64,000 nucleotides of DNA. Source: Rutidosis leptorrhynchoides. Its lineage: Eukaryota; Streptophyta; Magnoliopsida; Asterales; Asteraceae. Each line of letters begins with the position of its first letter. Within the stretch, counting starts at the first letter, position 1. Below, in pieces: positions 1 through 10,279 of this stretch. The stretch is taken from the NCBI RefSeq assembly GCF_046630445.1, contig NC_092333.1, positions 356,285,001-356,349,000 of the forward strand, in the 5' to 3' direction. Below the pieces are notes generated by a model, which was not told the DNA's origin, ran no database searches, and was given only the letters and a program-made list of their open reading frames with translations. The translations under genes were made by a program, and so were the position numbers.

Positions 1-757
1 CGGTCGGAATGAGCGGATGAATAAGGTTTAGAATTTTAGATAGAATATAATTGTGGTGAGATACTCTGGAAATGAGTGTGAAAATGGTGTTTCAAATAGG
101 TTCGTCGGTAAGTGCTTCAGGTTCCTCGCCAAGAGGTGAATTCGGTTGATGGAAAGGATCACCTTCTTCTTGTCTCCAATGATTAAGTAGACTACAAACC
201 CATCCTCAATTCATCTAGAATAAATGATGGCTAATTGGTTGATCCATTCCGGTCACACTGCTTTCAGAGCTCGAGTGAAACTCCATATCGGAATCTAAGG
301 GACTTATACTAGTGGCGAATTCCATTTCGTACGATTGAATAAAGAATTTTTCGATATGAATTGATTTCTGGCTATCGGATAGTATTCTAATTATATAGAA
401 TATCCCTATATATAGAACAAAAGATTTAGTAGATTACAGAGGAATTTGCGAAATATGTCAAGCAAAGTTTATAGTAATAGATACATTAAGATATGGATTA
501 GCAGATACGCTAAGCTATGAATTTTTGTCTATACACTATTCATGCAATCCAGGCAGTAAGACATGTCTAGATTAAGAATGATAAGCAAGTGATTCTCTAA
601 GAATGATAAGCAGGTAATTTTCGACACGAAATAATAAGCAAAACTTTTGACATGCAGACACGGTCGAAGTCCAGACTCATTAATGCATCCTAATAACTAC
701 TAGTTAAACACACTAATGCAAAACCCGGTTCGCTAAGACCACCGCTCTGATACCAAC
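1..757 (-). mobile_element. E1: leader and gag-like start of a minus-strand large-LTR Gypsy derivative
   Basis: Read on the minus strand, this stretch matches the start of the internal regions of E2 (14679-15420) and E3 (43207-43930). It holds a primer-binding site, a leader with the shared words for 'gtctggacttcgaccgtgtc', and a short Ser/Asp-rich reading frame containing DMEFHSS. The element enters the window from the left, so its body and other LTR are not visible. The coding relic is broken. I infer a non-autonomous Tekay-related element from its likeness to E2 and E3. Confidence 0.8.
744..755 (-). other. Primer-binding site of E1
   Basis: The minus strand reads TGGTATCAGAGC, the classic complement of the 3' end of plant initiator tRNA-Met. 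It lies two bases inside the LTR edge at 758, as expected for a Gypsy element read on the minus strand. Confidence 0.85.
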
Positions 758-2094
758 TGTGATAACCCATCCTAATCTTCCTGGACGAAGTCTTCAACAT
801 ATGGTTACATTGCGAGGTATTTGACCTCTATATGATACATTTTACAAATATTGCATTCGTTTTTAAAAGACAAACTTTCATTACATCGAAAGTTGACGGC
901 ATGCATACCATTTCATAATATATCCAACTATAATTCACTTAATAATATTTTTTATGAACTCAATGACTCGAATGCAACGTCTTTTGAAATATGCCATGAA
1001 TGACTCCAAGTAATATCTCTAAAATGAGCAAATGCACAGCGGAAGATTTCTTTTATACCTGAGAATAAACATGCTTTAAAGTGTCAACCAAAAGGTTGGT
1101 GAGTTCATAGGTTTATCGTAAACATTCGTTTCCATAATTTTAATAGACCACAAGATTTCATTTTTATATATATAAACTGCAGGAACACTCATCTGCAAAA
1201 ATTATAATACAGGAACACTCATCTGTATAAAAATTCATTCATATGGTGAACACCTGGTAACCGACATTAACAAATGCATATAGAATATCCCCAAATATAC
1301 AGGTACACTCATCTGTATATAAAATCGAAGTACTAAAGCATCCATAACCTGGATGGGGTTCGTTAGGCCCATAGATCTATCTTCAGGATTTGCGTCAATA
1401 AGTGGCATTCACTAATTCTTAGGCTACCAAGCTAAAAGGGTGATATTCAATTTCGATAATCCAACCATAGAATGTAGTTTCGATTACTTGTGTCTATTTC
1501 GTAAAACATTTATAAAAGCATCGCATGTATTCTCAGTCCCAAAAATATATATATTGCAAAGGCATTTAAAAAGGGAGCAAATGAAACTCACAATACGATA
1601 TTTTGTAGTAAAAATATGCATACGACGGATCTGAACAATGTAGGGTTGTCCTCGGATTCACGAACCTATATCAATTATATATATTAAAATATATAATCGT
1701 AATCGAACAAGTTTATGTATTATTAGTAATTGTTATTTTTAGTAACTTGTATATTTCATTAATAACTAAATTAGCTATATTTATTTGTTATACTTTAGAT
1801 AAATAATTAGTATTTATTATGAAAATATTAATGTTGTTAGGTGATATGTATTAAATATATTCTTATATAGCTCTTTATTTGGTAAAATAATATTAACAAT
1901 AATAAATAAAAAATTTTATTTTTTATGATATTAATAATACTTATAATAATAATAGTAATAATATTCTTAATATTAATATTAATAATGATACTAATTGCAA
2001 TAATAACACTTATGATAATAATATAAATGATAATCATAATACTAATAATCATACTTGTATAAATGATAAATATCATATTTTTAAGGATGATAAT

Positions 2095-2363
<269 letters not shown>

Positions 2364-2544
2364 TATTATTATTATTATACTAATAATCTTATTTCTAATA
2401 TTGGTAATAATAATAATTACTTAATAACAATCAATAATAAATAATAATAATAATAATAACAATAATAATAATAATAATAATAATGAAGTATTAATAATAG
2501 GAGTATTATTAATAACTAACTCAAAGGAGTAGTCCTTAAAAAAA

Positions 2545-2606
2545 TGCCCAAGTCCGGGTTTGAACTCGCGACGTCCCGCTAACCCGATAACACTCCTAAC
2601 CCTTGA
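2545..2606 (-). other. tRNA-like (SINE-head-like) segment in the E1 LTR
   Basis: The minus strand reads like the 6625-6693 segment of E2: a 'ggttaggag' A-box-like block, 'gggttagcggga', then a degraded B box around 2557-2568. It lies just upstream (element sense) of the TTA tract. It is not a complete tRNA. I read it as a tRNA-derived SINE head fixed in the LTR family. Confidence 0.5.
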
Positions 2607-2631
2607 TCCGTCATTTGTCTTTCTGATTTAA

Positions 2632-2812
2632 CCTTGGCCCTATATTACTTTAATCCATAATCATCATCTGACCCAGCTTTCCTTTTGGCCCAACTACGCA
2701 ATACTCGGCCCAACAAGGTCACGACCCAAATATAAAACAATACTTGAAACCTGGCCCAACAACATACTAGAAGCCCACGTAAAAAACAATATAATGATTC
2801 AAGGCCCAATCA
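2632..2812 (-). promoter_or_regulatory. Cluster of TGGGCY (site II / TCP-type) motifs in the E1 LTR
   Basis: The plus strand shows repeated GGCCCA and AGCCCA words (for example at 2676, 2698, 2711, 2753, 2772 and 2802), which read TGGGCC or TGGGCT in element sense. Site II elements of this form are known binding sites of TCP factors in plant promoters. The cluster sits at the same relative place as those in E2 and the composite LTR. Confidence 0.55.
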
Positions 2813-5800
2813 CTTGTTTCATTTAAACACCGATGGTTTTTGGATTGCCTGGAAACAGAAACAACAATCGTTTAATCATCATACATCATTCAATCATATT
2901 TATCATTACTCATTCACCTCTAACATTGTCACAACCCACAATCATCATCATTTAATCAAATTGTCGCGTTTGTCATCGTATCATCTTAAAGAATCATCAT
3001 CATATATCATTTATATCATCATCTATATCATAAAATATCATAGATTTCATAATCCTAGTCCTAATCACTCCCGTCTCTACCATGACCAATATTATCAATA
3101 TCATATGCAGTTACCTAACAATCATAATAAACGTCCCTTTTTAGTGATCCCTCTTGGTTGGCCATTTTCCTTTTTAATATATAAATGTTGGCCCCCCTCT
3201 ACTTTTTCGTGAGCTTTTAGACAAAAAAAAAAAATTAGCTGTCGACATCTTATTGAAATATGATAATATTATGTATCCAAGTTGTCAACTTGTAGATGGT
3301 GCACATATATCACCCATTTCATGTTTTTGTTTTGTTTTTTTGTTTTTTTTTTTAAAAATCTGCCAGAAAAAAAATATATCCTCAGCTGTTGAATGATGGC
3401 TGCGTTCGATCAACAACACAAAATGGAAACATGGTTGCAGATTTGGTGGTTTGAGGAAAATGATGAAAGGTGGTGATTTCACAGTATATCAGACTAAAAG
3501 AGTAGCAGCAGAAATGGATTTTTGTTCCGGGTTGTTTAGTAACAGAAGAGACAAAAAACATTTGTAGTTACAGCAATTGAAGGTGTTCAAGTGGTGGTTT
3601 AATGGAGTACTATCTACAATTGCAACTAGTGATTAAAACCATAGGTGGGTGAGGGTTTTAGTATCAAAACAGAAACAGACTAATGATACAACGATGGTGA
3701 TTGAAACGGTTGCAGTAGTGGGTGATAGTTTATGGTGATGTATTGGGGTCGATGGTGGTGGATAGAAGATGATTGTAATGGTGGTTTCCGGTTCATTTGT
3801 ATTGAACATAAAATGAATTAAAGATGACGATGGTGGTTTAAGTAGGTTTCGGTTTGTGACGACCCGGAAATTTCTGATCAAATTTAAACTTAAATCTTTA
3901 AATGATTTCGATATGATAAGCAAAGTCTGTAATGTTAAATCTCAAAATGTTTGAACTGTTTCATATATGCAACTGACCTTTGACTGTTCTCGACGATTCA
4001 CGAACAACTATTTGTAAATAGATACATATATATCTAAAAATATAAATATATATGTTAATTCGAAATATAATTTGAAATATTATATTACTTAGTTATTAAA
4101 ATTAATTTTGTAAAATAAAATAATATAAGATATAATAAAATTTATTATTAAAATGAATTTATTTTTAGATATAAAAGTTTATTGAATATATTTAATTGTA
4201 ATACTCGGTTTACATTTCGTTAGTGTTCATATAGACCTGATACAAGTTTATTAAGATTTAAAATAAAGTTGAACTGTAAATCGATTACGAAGATTATAGG
4301 TTTGACAAAAATATTTTTATCTTTTTAGTTTAAATTTTAGTACTCCATACATATTAATTGGAACAGAAAATAAATAATTAATGAACCTTTTTTATCAGAT
4401 TTCAAACAGTTAATGATTGCAATAATTAAATGAATTGAATATAAAAATTTGGGATTTTTAGGAACACTTTTGTACGTTAACTATTTAGTAATGGTCACGG
4501 TATAACCTACATGTTAAAATCGTCGGTGCAAAATATCAAGAAGGTGGCTATCCTATTTAGGTCTCTGTGCTTGATTGGGTGATTGATTTCTTTTTCACTT
4601 ACAGTATTCTAATTACAAGTATAGATAAATATAAACACATAACATATACTAAATATAGAGAGAGATATTTTCTTCCACTTGAGTTCTTCTTCTTCTCCCT
4701 CACTATCTCAACCGTCACCACCTTATACCACCGATCACCAAACGTTCCATTTTGATGCTTCACTTGTTCGATAACTATCATCAACAACAACTTCAACTTT
4801 TTGGTTTCTACTCTTGTTTGTTACTATTCTATACAATCATCACCTTTTCTTGTTTTGGGTTACTTGAGCCAAGAATCACCACTCTCATCAACACCATTAA
4901 CAACCATTCTAAATCACCATATAACCACCCGGGAACCACCACCGCTATCATCATCTACATTTTTTTTCGATTATCTATTTACTTCAATCCGACAACCAAG
5001 ACCATGAGCACTATCGTGTTTCTTGTCTTCATTTCAAGTACAACCAAAATATCATCACCATGATCCAACACACGTTTACGATCGCCAACATCGGCCATCA
5101 CCTTTTGAAACCCATTTAATCATCATAAATCCTCTTCGATCACCAACTAACATCTATAATCGATCATCATCTTCAACACGAACCATTATCAAAAATCTAC
5201 TCACCGTTACTATTATTTTATGTATTTCATTCGAATAGTCTAAATAACGTCACAACATGTCCTTCAAATTACTACTTGTTCTTTTCTATTGGAATCATGA
5301 AACAACCATCACGCTCATCTCTCTTCTCCCTCTCCTATTTTCCTTTGTGAAACCATTAAACACCCATCACTATAGAACATCACAGACCACCACCCTTCAT
5401 GTATTTTTCTTGACGAACACCTTTAAACCACCGCAACTTGTGTTTATACTCCTACTGCTAAAATTTCCTGATTAAGACCGCTACACAGCTGGTTTGTTGC
5501 TTCTATTCACGACAAACAATGAATCAAATCACCACTGTGTAGATAATAACGATGATATTATTTTGCTGTTTACTGTTTCTTGTTCATTCGAAAACCACCA
5601 TTTTCTTTCCATTGCTTCATCGATGTGTACTGCTACAGCAGATATATGCACCTATTTCTGTTTCTTCTATTAGAATAAAAGAGAATGATGAACAAAGAAA
5701 CAATAACCTACAATTATTGTTGATATTAAATTCGAAAAGTCACCGACAGTTTTCTTTCCATCCTGTTAAATAAGCTGGGTGTTTGATTTATATTGGAAAG

Positions 5801-5934
5801 TGACGTGAGGATGAGGATCACATATTTTTTTTTTCCAGTTTCCATTTACCGTTCAAGTAAGTTCCAACCCAATTTATCCTTTCATAAATTCAGAATTCTA
5901 AAAGGCTCAATAATTAATCATGTTGGACTTTTAA

Positions 5935-6215
5935 ATGCTGGGCCGAGAAATTCAACTTACTTTTTCTGTTGGGCCGTAATTTAGAATCATTGGGCCGAAG
6001 CTTTTATTTTTCTGTTGGGCTCCGTGATCCTTCTTTAGAGTTTGGGTCAAAACTTTTGTAGTAATGGTTATAGGGCCGTGGACTGATTTAGTATGGTTGG
6101 GCCGAGAATTCTGTTGGACCATGATTCCTTAGATTAATTGTTGGGCTTGTTTTTTGCTGATTGGGCCGTAAGTTGTTAGGATATAAATGAATTTATAAAC
6201 TTCTTGTTTGGGCCG
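5935..6215 (+). promoter_or_regulatory. TGGGCY (site II / TCP-type) cluster in the E2 5' LTR
   Basis: About eight TGGGCC or TGGGCT words fall in 280 bases (near 5938, 5970, 5991, 6015, 6098, 6142, 6162 and 6209), several extended to TTGGGCCGA. Site II motifs bind TCP factors and drive expression in dividing plant cells. The cluster lies downstream of a TATA-like, pyrimidine-rich stretch at about 4620-4690, so its position relative to the transcription start is unknown. Confidence 0.6.
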
Positions 6216-6624
6216 AGAATAAAGAAATGATGATGTTAAAATTGGTAACGGATATTAATGTTAAGATAGATGATGTTAGAATGATGGGGACAAGATGAAT
6301 ATTTGGGGACTTACCAACTACCGTATAATTTTTTTTTTTTGCTGATCGAGCAGTATTATGTATCTATTCTATTTCCTTTTATGATTAACCGAGAATATAT
6401 GATTGAAGTTCGATAATGAAAGTAATAGTTGATGATATGAACGATGGCAGTGGAGTGATGATTATGATCAATGAGAATTGGTAATAATAATGGTTTTACA
6501 ATAAAGATGATACATGATTTAAAAGGATGATGAAATTAATGAGATGATGATGATGTTTGGTTTATAAAAATGGAAACAGATCAAGGTTAAAAGATTTAGG
6601 GAAGTAATTAAAACAAAAAATGGT

Positions 6625-6693
6625 AAACGGAGTAGTGGTTAGGGGAGTTTTTGGGTTAGCGGGAGGTCGCAGGTTCGAGTCCGGGCAGTGGCG
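6625..6693 (+). other. tRNA-like segment with A- and B-box (SINE head)
   Basis: AGTAGTGGTTAGGGG (6631-6645) resembles the A box of tRNA-Glu/Asp types. GGTTCGAGTCC (6672-6682) is a perfect B box, spaced as in a tRNA. The acceptor stem is not convincing, so this is not a working tRNA gene. A TTA microsatellite follows within about 60 bases and could be the tail of an old SINE. Confidence 0.6.
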
Positions 6694-6740
6694 TTTTATT
6701 TTTAGAATCTTGTTTCTTCAAAGGTTGTATTCTAAATTTT

Positions 6741-6763
6741 TTATTATCATTATTATTATTAGC

Positions 6764-6802
<39 letters not shown>

Positions 6803-6890
6803 TTTTTTTTTTTATTATTATTATTATTATTGTTATTATTATTATCATTATTATTTTTATTATTATCATAAGTACTAGTATTATTATTAG
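6741..6890. repeat. TTA microsatellite in the E2 5' LTR
   Basis: Interrupted (TTA)n, with a T run in the middle, continues into degenerate ATTATT sequence. The same tract is present at the same LTR position in E1, E2 3' LTR, E3 and the composite LTR. Confidence 0.95.
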
Positions 6891-7171
6891 TAGTATTATT
6901 ATCATTATAGATATTAAAATAAATATTAGTATTATTATTATTTGTAAAATCATTATTTTTATAGTTATTATTATTAGTAGTATCATCATTATAATAAAAA
7001 AAACAACTTTTATTACTATTATTGATATTATGTTACCAAATAAACATTTCGTATATAAAAATATACTTTTAGTAATATTACATATAAGTAAGTATTAATC
7101 ACATTAACATTTTTATATAGATATTCATATATAACAAATTAAGTATTTTTAATATAATATTAACCAAATAT

Positions 7172-7409
7172 TGTTATAAAATATCTAGATTGTGTTATAA
7201 AATATCTAGATTGGATGTTAATTTTATTATTATTATATTTCTTGCATAGTAATATTTTATACTATAAATAGACATGTATGGTAACCATTTAAGGTGTACC
7301 ATTTCTCTTGAAATATCAATATCAATATTTCTTCTCTCTTTCTTCTCTCTTTTTCTCTCCTTGTTCTTATAACCATTAAAGGTAGTTATAAGCTTACTGA
7401 ATTATAACA
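7172..7409 (+). repeat. 5' LTR of the Copia element
   Basis: This 238-base LTR starts TGTTATAAAATATC and ends ATTATAACA. It contains an internal repeat of TTATAAAATATCTAGATT, a TATA-like ACTATAAATAGAC (about 7259), and a pyrimidine-rich TTCTCTC stretch. The primer region follows at once (GTTATCAGCACGAAG), a form common in Copia elements of this kind. Confidence 0.93.
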
Positions 7410-7649
7410 CGTTATCAGCACGAAGAGCTTAGTGTAATCAAAGGATATCTCAAACGATCACAAGTCAGTGATCAAGGTATGAAATTATTAATAATTTTCA
7501 GACTCGAATATATCAAACTTCTACTAACATTTTGAACTACTAATTTTTATTAAGTTCTTAGTGCATTTGTATTGTTCTTATTATATGGTTGGCTCTGCCA
7601 CCTAAATTATATATGGTCGACACTGTCGCCTAACTATCATTTATGTTTA

Positions 7650-7868
7650 CTAACTCTTATTAACTTCACTAACATTTATATTTATGTTATTTAAGTTATA
7701 TATGGTCGGTTATACCGCCTGAATTATATTTTCTGTAATCTAACTCCTATTAACTTCACTAACATTTATATTTATGTTATTTAAGTTATATATGGTCGGT
7801 TATACCACCTGAATTATATTTTCTGTAATCTAACTCTTATTAACTTCACTAACATTTATATTTATGTT
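7650..7868 (+). repeat. 90-bp tandem repeat in the Copia leader
   Basis: Units start at about 7650, 7740 and 7830 (the last one partial). Each contains TATATGGTCGGTTATACC and CTAACTCYTATTAACTTC. The copies are almost identical, so the expansion is recent. Confidence 0.9.
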
Positions 7869-7884
7869 AATAAGACCTCATGAT

Positions 7885-7952
7885 TGTACGCAACACGTCA
7901 TTTGACAACACGGTACTTTATGTACGCAACACGTCATTTGACAACACGGTAC
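7885..7952 (+). repeat. 36-bp direct duplication in the Copia leader
   Basis: The block TGTACGCAACACGTCATTTG and the bases that follow it (to CGGTAC) occur at 7885-7916 and again, without change, at 7921-7952. Confidence 0.92.
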
Positions 7953-8084
7953 CATGGGTCGAGATTAATTCCGATCAATACGAATACGACGGGGTCTTTA
8001 TATGTTATCTAACATTTATGATTATTTATGCAATTAATCATTATTTATTTCATGCATACTAATGTTTATTCTTAAATTTATAAT

Positions 8085-8310
8085 TTTAAAAGTTAAAATA
8101 AAAAAATAGTTTGTATTTTTATTAAAAGTAAATCTTAAAAGTTAAAATAAGAAAAAGTAGTTTGTACTTTTATTAAAAGTAAATCTTAAAAGTTAAAATA
8201 CAAAAAGTAGTTTGTATTTTTATTAAAAGTAAATCTTAAAAGTTAAAATAAGAAAAAGTAGTTTGTATTTTTATTAAAAGTATATCTTAAAAGTTAAAGT
8301 AAGAAAAAAA
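8085..8310 (+). repeat. About 51-bp tandem repeat
   Basis: Four and a half units, each beginning AAAAGTTAAAATA and containing GTAGTTTGTATTTTTATT, lie head to tail with a few differences. Confidence 0.9.
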
Positions 8311-9984
8311 AATGGGATGGTAAAATGGAATAGTTTTTTGCCAAAAATGAAGTATTAAAAATGAAGTGGTCTCCTTCTATAACTAAAAAAAATATATATA
8401 CTTTTATCAAATGAATTTTTTTTTGTGGCCGACAATTTCAAACACGAGTCCGTGTTTAGTTTATCAAGAATATCTCTTGCTTTGGTGAAAGGTCACGATC
8501 ACGATATCAGGTGTTGTGAAAGAATTAAAAAATTGGTCAAGTGGCCTTTTAAAACTAGAAAAAAAAATTAAACAAAAAGTTTTTTTTATATATTTATAAT
8601 TTACGGGTAACGTAAAAAAAAGGAAGTTTTTTTTTTAAAAAAAAAACAAAGAAAGTGTTTAAATGAGTTTTACAGAAAGGGGGAAAGCAAAGTAAAAAAA
8701 ACTTTTTTCCAAACAAAGGTAAATGAAAGTAGGACTTAATACAAGAAAAAAGTAAACATCTCCTAGACGTGATAAAATCTATCAATGATAAGTATTAGAC
8801 TTGATGAGCTAAATGTGACAAAAATGTTTCAACATGTCTTATGTTAATTTTCTAAAATAAGTTATTATTATTCCGAGTTTAACACATATACATATGTTAA
8901 TTAAAAACAACCTTTTTGTTCTTATGTAGTGTTGGGTTGCAATTTTGGTTGTATGCCATAATTCCATCCAGTAGAGTGACAATAGAAAACTTTTGATGAT
9001 AATCAATAAAAAACTTTTTTCCAAACTTGTCAAATGTTTTGTTAAAAACGTGACCGTTGAAAAAAGGAGGTTGAATAATAAAACTTAAAAAACAAATTAT
9101 TTTTTTTAAGAGTGTGCATCAAAATGGCCCGTTTAATAATGGGGAGTAAAAATATAGTCAAATTGTTTCAACGAACAAGGGTTCAATTGGATGTCTCTTA
9201 AAAAAAATCCGCGGGTACGGGTGATGGATCCAATGGATCCGCATCCACGACCCGCGGGTGCTATCCCTAATTGTGACAAGTACAAATCAACTAAAAGTCT
9301 AAAAAATAAATGCTCTTATAGGGACCAAATGTTCACAATAATTGCCTAAGCTAGATATGAAACAAATAGTTCATTAAAAAAAAAAAAAAGTTCGTTGTGC
9401 GTTTTCGAGATGATAGCCGAAATACACTTACAAAAGTAGGTCAGCCGTCAATTCTTTATGGCCATATCAACGTAGATCAATAAAATCATTTATGGTTTTG
9501 ATAAAAGATTAATTAAAAATTAATTGTTTTTTGGTCTTGGATTCTCGGTAACAAAAGCAAAGGTTGTTTTTGGTTGCCACAACAAACAAGACAGAGGTTG
9601 TTGACTTTTGTTGTTAAACATGGCACAAGTGAACAATAACAATAGATTATTGTTTTTGAAAAGAATAATGATGCGTTAATTTAATTGTATAAAATAAAAT
9701 TAAAGAAAATGGTTTTCATTGATGACTATGAACAAACGCAAACAAAGTGTTTATGGTATTTGGTGATTAAAAAAAAGTGCATCTAAAGCTTCTACTGAAA
9801 ATAATATGCATCTAAAGCTTCTACTGAAAATTAATGTGCAAGGTACAACGTATAACTATATGGTCAAATTCATTTGAGCCTTCGGAGTTACAAGTATATG
9901 ATGTATATATATATTACTCAATTAACAAAATAGTAAATCTAAATTAATTCATATGAATAGTAAAACAAAATTAATTAATTTACT

Positions 9985-10250
9985 ATTCACATAAAAAAGC
10001 GCATATGATAAAAAGCGCATCGCATATGATAAGCGCATATGATAAAAAGCGAATATGATGAAAAGCACAACGCATATGATGAAAATCGCATATGATTAAA
10101 AGCGCATATGGTGAAAAACACAGCGCATATGATTAAAAGCGTATATGGTGAAAAGGATATATGATGAAAAAACACATATGGTGATTTAAAAAAAAAAAAA
10201 AACACATATGGTGATTAATGGAAAACACATATGGTGATTAATGAAAAGTA
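9985..10250 (+). repeat. GCGCATATGATGAAAA short tandem repeat array
   Basis: About fifteen variable copies of a 14-20 base unit centred on the palindrome CATATG lie head to tail. Their middle changes between GATAAAA, GATGAAAA and GGTGAAAA. Confidence 0.88.
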
Positions 10251-10279
10251 TATTATGAAAAAGAATCACAAATATTTCT

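Larger units (their letters stand above)
8060..10270. other. Non-Copia filler DNA inside the Copia element
   Basis: About 2.2 kb lies between the leader and the integrase relic, in place of gag and protease. It is AT-rich and made partly of tandem repeats: a 51-bp unit at 8085-8310, a 29-bp duplication with GCATCTAAAGCTTCTACTG at 9779-9832, and a CATATG array at 9985-10250. It also has a GC-rich imperfect palindrome at 9209-9262. I recognise no gene in it. Confidence 0.7.

Noticed and set aside
4567-5984. Chain of short H/T/P/F-rich open frames, also at 19459-20924
   Set aside because: They lie in the CCACCATCA-rich part of the E2 LTRs, differ in frame between LTRs, lack domains, and are explained by composition.
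6625-6693. Genuine tRNA gene
   Set aside because: A and B boxes are present, but there is no convincing acceptor or anticodon stem, and the segment is repeated in LTRs. SINE-like is a better reading.
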